Assembly: GCA_937961455.1 (NCBI GenBank)
Contig: CALGNN010000039.1
Coordinates: 1-36,928 of the forward strand
Origin: an uncultured Saprospiraceae bacterium
GTDB lineage: Bacteria; Bacteroidota; Bacteroidia; Chitinophagales; Saprospiraceae
Direction: 5' to 3'
Length of the DNA stretch: 36,928 nt
This document shows, piece after piece, positions 33,228-36,928 of this stretch. The notes below the pieces were generated by a model. That model saw only the letters and a program-made list of their open reading frames with translations. It had not been told where the DNA came from and searched no databases. The first letter of the stretch is position 1. Each line of letters begins with the position of its first letter. The translations under genes were made by a program, and so were the position numbers.

Positions 33228-33842
33228 ATGAGAAATATCGCATCCAAACTCTGCTTACTTTTTAGTTTTTTAGTTCTTATAGCCTGTGAGAAAGAAGCAG
33301 AACTTCCTGTAATAAAAGAGATCGACCATACCCTAATGTATTTAAATACGGTTGATACAGATGTCCTTTTTGCTTCAGTTCAATTGAATCATGAAACTAG
33401 TACACTATCAGGATGGGTCATAGATAAAAAAGGAAATGTAAGAAGCATTCAAAGTGATCATTTTATAGATATTGAAAGTAGTGTTGTTTCAGTGGCGCCC
33501 ATTGAAAGCTTGTATGCTAACAGTGAAATCGAGAAAAGCTTAGATACAGATGAATTGGTTGACATGCATAAACTTTCTAAAAGTTTAATAATTCCAAACA
33601 ATTTAGAACTTACTCAAAATGAAAATATCACCTCAGCCTTTATTAGTTACCACATTCATACTAGAGCAGTAGATTCGGACGAATGTTCCGATTGCAGTGA
33701 TCATGAAAGCGATAAGAAAACAGAAACAAGTTTCTATCAATTTGTGATTCAAGCATCTGGACATTTGAATACAGCAGTTGATGATCATGCAAAAAATGTC
33801 CAAGATTATTTGCACTCAATCAATGAAGATCTTGGTAAGTAA
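33228..33842 (+). CDS. small lipoprotein of unknown function
   Basis: A 204-residue lipoprotein. The signal (MRNIASKLCLLFSFLVLIAC) ends in the lipobox LIAC with lipidated Cys 20, followed by EKEAELP. The mature part is acidic with no domain I recognise. It carries an Asp/Cys/His cluster, DSDECSDCSDHESDKK, which could bind a metal. It stands alone, divergent from the TonB receptor gene with 344 bases between, and convergent with the queuosine-precursor transporter. A role beside the receptor is possible only by position. Confidence 0.7.
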   Translation: MRNIASKLCLLFSFLVLIACEKEAELPVIKEIDHTLMYLNTVDTDVLFASVQLNHETSTLSGWVIDKKGNVRSIQSDHFIDIESSVVSVAPIESLYANSEIEKSLDTDELVDMHKLSKSLIIPNNLELTQNENITSAFISYHIHTRAVDSDECSDCSDHESDKKTETSFYQFVIQASGHLNTAVDDHAKNVQDYLHSINEDLGK

Positions 33843-33886
33843 TATTTCAGCTTAACAATAATTAATTTTTACAAATAATCTAGAAG

Positions 33887-34681
33887 CTATAAAGCTGCTT
33901 CAGCTTTCATTTCTTGTGCTAATTCCTTGCCTAAATAATTATCAATTAGATAATGTGCTAGGTAAATAAGTGGTGTTAGCAATACAGCCATCAAAAACTT
34001 ATAAGAATAGTTTACCAGCCCAACTGCTAAAAATAACTCGAGTGACCACCCTGCTCCAATGTAAAAGGCAATGAAAAGCACTACAAAACTATCAATGAAC
34101 TGAGAAAAGAGTGTTGAGCCTGTTGCTCGTAACCAAACTTTTTTTTCGCCAGTCCACTTCTTAATTTTATGAAAGACCATTACATCTAATATTTGACCCA
34201 GGAGAAAAGCTACCATGGATCCAACAATGATCCACAACCCTTGACCAAATACAATTTTAAATGCATAGTTATAATTACCAACCTGGCTTTTTATAGAAGA
34301 TTGTTCTACTTCACTTAAATCTGCTGCGATGTGTGAGCTTATCCAAAAATCAGCAGGTTCTAATTTGATTGCCACATAGATCATTATGAAGGCATATAGT
34401 ATTAATGCGACTGCCATATATGAAAGAAACCTTACCCCTTTCTTACCAAAGTATTCATTGATGACATCTGTCAATACAAAAACTACTGGCCAAAGCAAAA
34501 CACCAGCTGACATATTAAATGCCATATGATCAATCCCTAAGAGACTAAAATCCAACGAAGAGAATCCTAAAGATTTCTCTACTGAAAACACCTTGACTCC
34601 AATAAATTCTGCAATTAAGGCATTTGTAATAAAAACCCCAGCAAGAATTAAAAAGAGTTTTTGTCTTTTATCTTTGAGCAT
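33887..34681 (-). CDS. queuosine precursor transporter (YhhQ/VUT family)
   Basis: A 264-residue inner-membrane protein with about six hydrophobic segments. Family features include FITNALIAEFIGVKVFSV at the N-terminus, VLTDVINEYFGKKGVRFLSY after the second helix, and the C-terminal stretch LRATGSTLFSQFIDSFVVLFIAFY. YhhQ-type proteins import queuosine precursors such as preQ0/preQ1 for tRNA modification. It is divergent from the hscA gene (85 bases between). I looked for a preQ1 riboswitch upstream and saw none. Monocistronic here. Confidence 0.9.
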   Translation of the reverse strand: MLKDKRQKLFLILAGVFITNALIAEFIGVKVFSVEKSLGFSSLDFSLLGIDHMAFNMSAGVLLWPVVFVLTDVINEYFGKKGVRFLSYMAVALILYAFIMIYVAIKLEPADFWISSHIAADLSEVEQSSIKSQVGNYNYAFKIVFGQGLWIIVGSMVAFLLGQILDVMVFHKIKKWTGEKKVWLRATGSTLFSQFIDSFVVLFIAFYIGAGWSLELFLAVGLVNYSYKFLMAVLLTPLIYLAHYLIDNYLGKELAQEMKAEAAL

Positions 34682-34766
34682 AGATTAAGGTTCAAAACAT
34701 ATTGAAATGATAGCTGTTTTGTTTGCATAAATGTAAACCTTAAGATAAGATAAGCAGTAATTAGCT

Positions 34767-36629
34767 ATGGCAAAAATTGGAATAAATTTAAAAGAAGGAA
34801 CACTTACTAAAGACGCTGAACGCATTGTCGGTATAGATTTGGGGACGACGAATAGCGTTGTGTCATATATCAAAAACGGAGAAGCTGTAGCAATTAAGAA
34901 TGAATCTGGCAAGTCTGCTTTATTGCCTTCCATCGTTCATTTTGCTGAAGACGGATCCATCCTCACAGGAGTAGCAGCTAAATTAAAATTGGAAGAAGCT
35001 CCAGAGCGCACCGTTTTTTCTGTAAAGCGTTTATTGGGTAAATCCTTTGAAGACTTAGAAAAGATTCAAGAATTTATTTCCTACAAAATCATTGATGGCG
35101 GCGAAGAGCAATTGGTGAAAATTCAAATGGGTGAAAAATTTTATAGTCCCATTGAATTGAGCGCCGAACTTTTGAAAGAATTGAAAAGAAGGGTTGAAAA
35201 ACATCTCGGAGAAAGTATTAGTAAAGTAGTAATTACGGTTCCAGCTTATTTTAATGATAGCCAAAGACAGGCAACTAAAGATGCCGGCAAGTTAGCTGGA
35301 TTAGATGTACTTCGAATTGTCAATGAACCAACAGCTGCCTCCTTGGCCTATGGTATCGGAAGAGGAAATGAGAATGAAGAAATTGTAGCAATCTATGACT
35401 TGGGAGGAGGCACTTTTGATATTTCAATATTGAGAATTCAAAATGGAATTTTTGAAGTTTTAGCTACACATGGTGATAGTTTTTTGGGTGGAGATGACTT
35501 TGATAAAAAAATCATGGACCATTGGTTAAATCAAAATCCTTCTTTAAAAGAACAAGTAAGAAAAGATGCAAGTCTCCGTCAAAAATTAAGGCTAGAAGCC
35601 ACTAGAGCAAAAATACAATTAAGCACATCAGAAAGCTACCAAAGTACCATAGGCCCTACACCTATTTCAATTGACAAAACGACTTTTGAAAATGAAATCA
35701 GAAGCCTTGTTCAAAAAACCATAGCATCATGCGAAAATGCATTAAAAGATGCAAGCCTGCAAAAGAAGGATATTCAAAGGGTAATCATGGTTGGCGGAAG
35801 TACTCGGGTACCTTTGGTTGTGTCCACTGTTGGTGATTATTTTGCTCAAGATGTTTACAATGATGTGGATCCAGATCTAGTGGTCGCACTTGGAGCAGCT
35901 GTTCAGGCGGATATCTTAGCAGGCAATCAAAAGGATATGCTTTTACTTGATGTCACGCCTTTATCTCTGGGTATCGAAACCATTGGATCATTGATGGATA
36001 CGATAATTCCACGAAACACTAAAATACCTGCTTCTCTCGCTAGAGAATATACCACCTCAGTCGATGGACAAACCAAATTAAAGGTTGCAGTTTATCAAGG
36101 AGAAAGAAACCTAGTAGAACATAATCGCAAGCTAGGTGAATTTATCCTAAGTGGTATTCCCGCTATGGCAGCTGGAATTCCTAAGTTAGAAGTGAGTTTC
36201 ATTCTAGATGCAGATGGCATCTTAAAAGTGCGCGCAAAAGAATTGCGGTCGGGTGTGAATCAAACCGTTGAAATTAAATCTCAATACGGAATAAGCGAGG
36301 AAGAAATGGCTAAGATGCTAATAGATTCTATTACTCACGCAGAGAGTGATATCGCTATTCAAGCACTCCGATCTACAGAAGTAGAAGCACAACAAGTGGT
36401 CAGAGCGTCTGAAAAATTTCTACAGCAACATGCAACGATTCTTAGCAAAGAAGAGTTAGATAATACAAACAAATTAGTGGCTTCTTTGAAAGAATCCATT
36501 GGAAACATGAGCAAAGACGAAATCAATAAGCGTATGGAGGCATTGAATTCTTACACAAGACCATTTGCTGAAAAAGCATTAGATTATACCATTAAAGAAG
36601 CCATGAAAGGCAAAAAAATATCAGAGTAG
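34767..36629 (+). CDS. hscA: HscA-type Hsp70 chaperone for Fe-S cluster assembly
   Basis: A 620-residue chaperone. Nucleotide-binding domain: [12 protein letters not shown] (phosphate 1), [45 protein letters not shown] (phosphate 2) and [10 protein letters not shown]. Substrate-binding domain: [17 protein letters not shown] and [23 protein letters not shown]. The short opening [18 protein letters not shown] and the length of about 620 fit HscA better than DnaK (about 640 with a disordered tail). HscA helps release Fe-S clusters from the scaffold IscU. No iscU or hscB is visible here. It fits with mrp and the NifU-like gene elsewhere in the window. The next gene begins one base after its stop. 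Confidence 0.88.
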   Translation: MAKIGINLKEGTLTKDAERIVGIDLGTTNSVVSYIKNGEAVAIKNESGKSALLPSIVHFAEDGSILTGVAAKLKLEEAPERTVFSVKRLLGKSFEDLEKIQEFISYKIIDGGEEQLVKIQMGEKFYSPIELSAELLKELKRRVEKHLGESISKVVITVPAYFNDSQRQATKDAGKLAGLDVLRIVNEPTAASLAYGIGRGNENEEIVAIYDLGGGTFDISILRIQNGIFEVLATHGDSFLGGDDFDKKIMDHWLNQNPSLKEQVRKDASLRQKLRLEATRAKIQLSTSESYQSTIGPTPISIDKTTFENEIRSLVQKTIASCENALKDASLQKKDIQRVIMVGGSTRVPLVVSTVGDYFAQDVYNDVDPDLVVALGAAVQADILAGNQKDMLLLDVTPLSLGIETIGSLMDTIIPRNTKIPASLAREYTTSVDGQTKLKVAVYQGERNLVEHNRKLGEFILSGIPAMAAGIPKLEVSFILDADGILKVRAKELRSGVNQTVEIKSQYGISEEEMAKMLIDSITHAESDIAIQALRSTEVEAQQVVRASEKFLQQHATILSKEELDNTNKLVASLKESIGNMSKDEINKRMEALNSYTRPFAEKALDYTIKEAMKGKKISE

Positions 36630-36630
36630 C

Positions 36631-36928
36631 ATGGGAAAGAATAAGAAAAAAATAGGTGTTGTTTACTCAACGAACCCAGACTATCAGTATAATTATGATG
36701 AGCCAAAAAATGAATCTGCTCCAGCTAACAATCAACAAAATCTCAGAGTAATGATTGATCGCAAAGCTCGAAAAGGGAAAGCTGTTACACTAATAACTGG
36801 CTTTCAAGGAAGCAGCAATGACATTGAAAACCTCGGAAAATGGTTAAAGAAAAAGTGTGGAGTTGGAGGTTCAGTAAAAAATCGAGAAATCTTAATCCAA
36901 GGAGATCATAAAAAAAAGGTCATTGATA
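36631..36928 (+). CDS. SUI1/YciH (eIF1-like) translation factor, cut by the window edge
   Basis: The frame starts at ATG 36631, one base after the hscA stop, and runs off the right edge after 99 residues with no stop. After a basic, flexible N-terminus the eIF1 core is visible: LRVMIDRKARKGKAVTLITGFQG, then LGKWLKKKCGVGGSVKNREILIQGDHKKKVID. YciH/SUI1-type proteins influence start-codon selection in translation. The piece is nearly complete, since homologues are about 105-115 residues. It is cotranscribed with hscA. Confidence 0.88.
   Translation, partial: MGKNKKKIGVVYSTNPDYQYNYDEPKNESAPANNQQNLRVMIDRKARKGKAVTLITGFQGSSNDIENLGKWLKKKCGVGGSVKNREILIQGDHKKKVID

Noticed and set aside
34682-34766. 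preQ1 riboswitch ahead of the queuosine-precursor transporter
   Set aside because: The 85-base leader shows no preQ1-type stem with the C-rich loop and A-rich tail. It looks like a plain divergent promoter region.

Overview
The window is AT-rich chromosomal DNA from a Bacteroidota bacterium, probably a Saprospiria/Chitinophagales-type lineage. The evidence is several secreted proteins ending in type IX secretion (T9SS) C-terminal sorting domains (244-1914, 16824-19313, 27510-29216), a TonB-dependent receptor with an N-terminal carboxypeptidase-regulatory-like domain, LytS/LytTR and NarL-type two-component pairs, a TAnnTTTG-type promoter box, and lineage-typical conserved unknowns. There are no tRNA or rRNA genes, insertion sequences, prophage genes or CRISPR arrays. 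Most of it is ordinary housekeeping sequence in short operons, with accessory structures between them.

Layout. (1) 1-1996: tail of an unknown gene, a secreted M43 zinc protease and a bidirectional terminator. (2) 2004-4221, minus strand: mrp-nifU-pyrF, two Fe-S cluster factors with a pyrimidine biosynthesis enzyme. (3) 4318-11088, plus strand: a tight operon of a RibF-glycosyltransferase fusion, an RluA-type pseudouridine synthase, an ArnT-like membrane glycosyltransferase, a NarL-type regulator and its TPR-containing histidine kinase. (4) 11089-12070: a free-standing sorting-domain-like protein, then a gene-poor stretch with a roughly 290-bp duplicated unit. Each copy has an operator-like box, a promoter-like box at constant distance and a strong intrinsic terminator, which suggests twin small RNAs under the adjacent two-component system. 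(5) 12071-14107, minus: folE-fabD-algH. (6) 14284-16054, plus: a LytS/LytTR pair. (7) 16056-16819: a four-helix-bundle (IVP/S23) gene between two modules of 8-bp repeats with inverted ends, resembling a small mobile element. (8) 16824-19313, minus: a large secreted protein with dockerin-like and cohesin-like parts. (9) 19530-23381: a conserved unknown, a photolyase, a TPR lipoprotein and a Spo0M-like protein. (10) 23457-26067, minus: an HdrD/E-like membrane Fe-S electron-transfer pair plus a conserved unknown. (11) 26122-29216: a PyrR-like phosphoribosyltransferase, a patatin phospholipase and a secreted lamin-tail/plastocyanin protein. (12) 29362-32883, minus: a TonB-dependent receptor carrying an OmpA peptidoglycan-binding domain. 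(13) 33228-36928: a lipoprotein, a queuosine-precursor transporter, HscA and the start of a SUI1/YciH factor.

How the genes connect. Fe-S biogenesis recurs (Mrp, NifU-type scaffold, HscA), which fits the Fe-S electron-transfer proteins at 23964-26067. Envelope and secretion functions dominate the accessory part. The most unusual items are the duplicated operator-terminator units beside the NarL-type system, the octamer-repeat element around the four-helix-bundle gene, the TonB receptor-OmpA fusion and the RibF-GT2 fusion. All calls come from reading the sequence. No database search was run.
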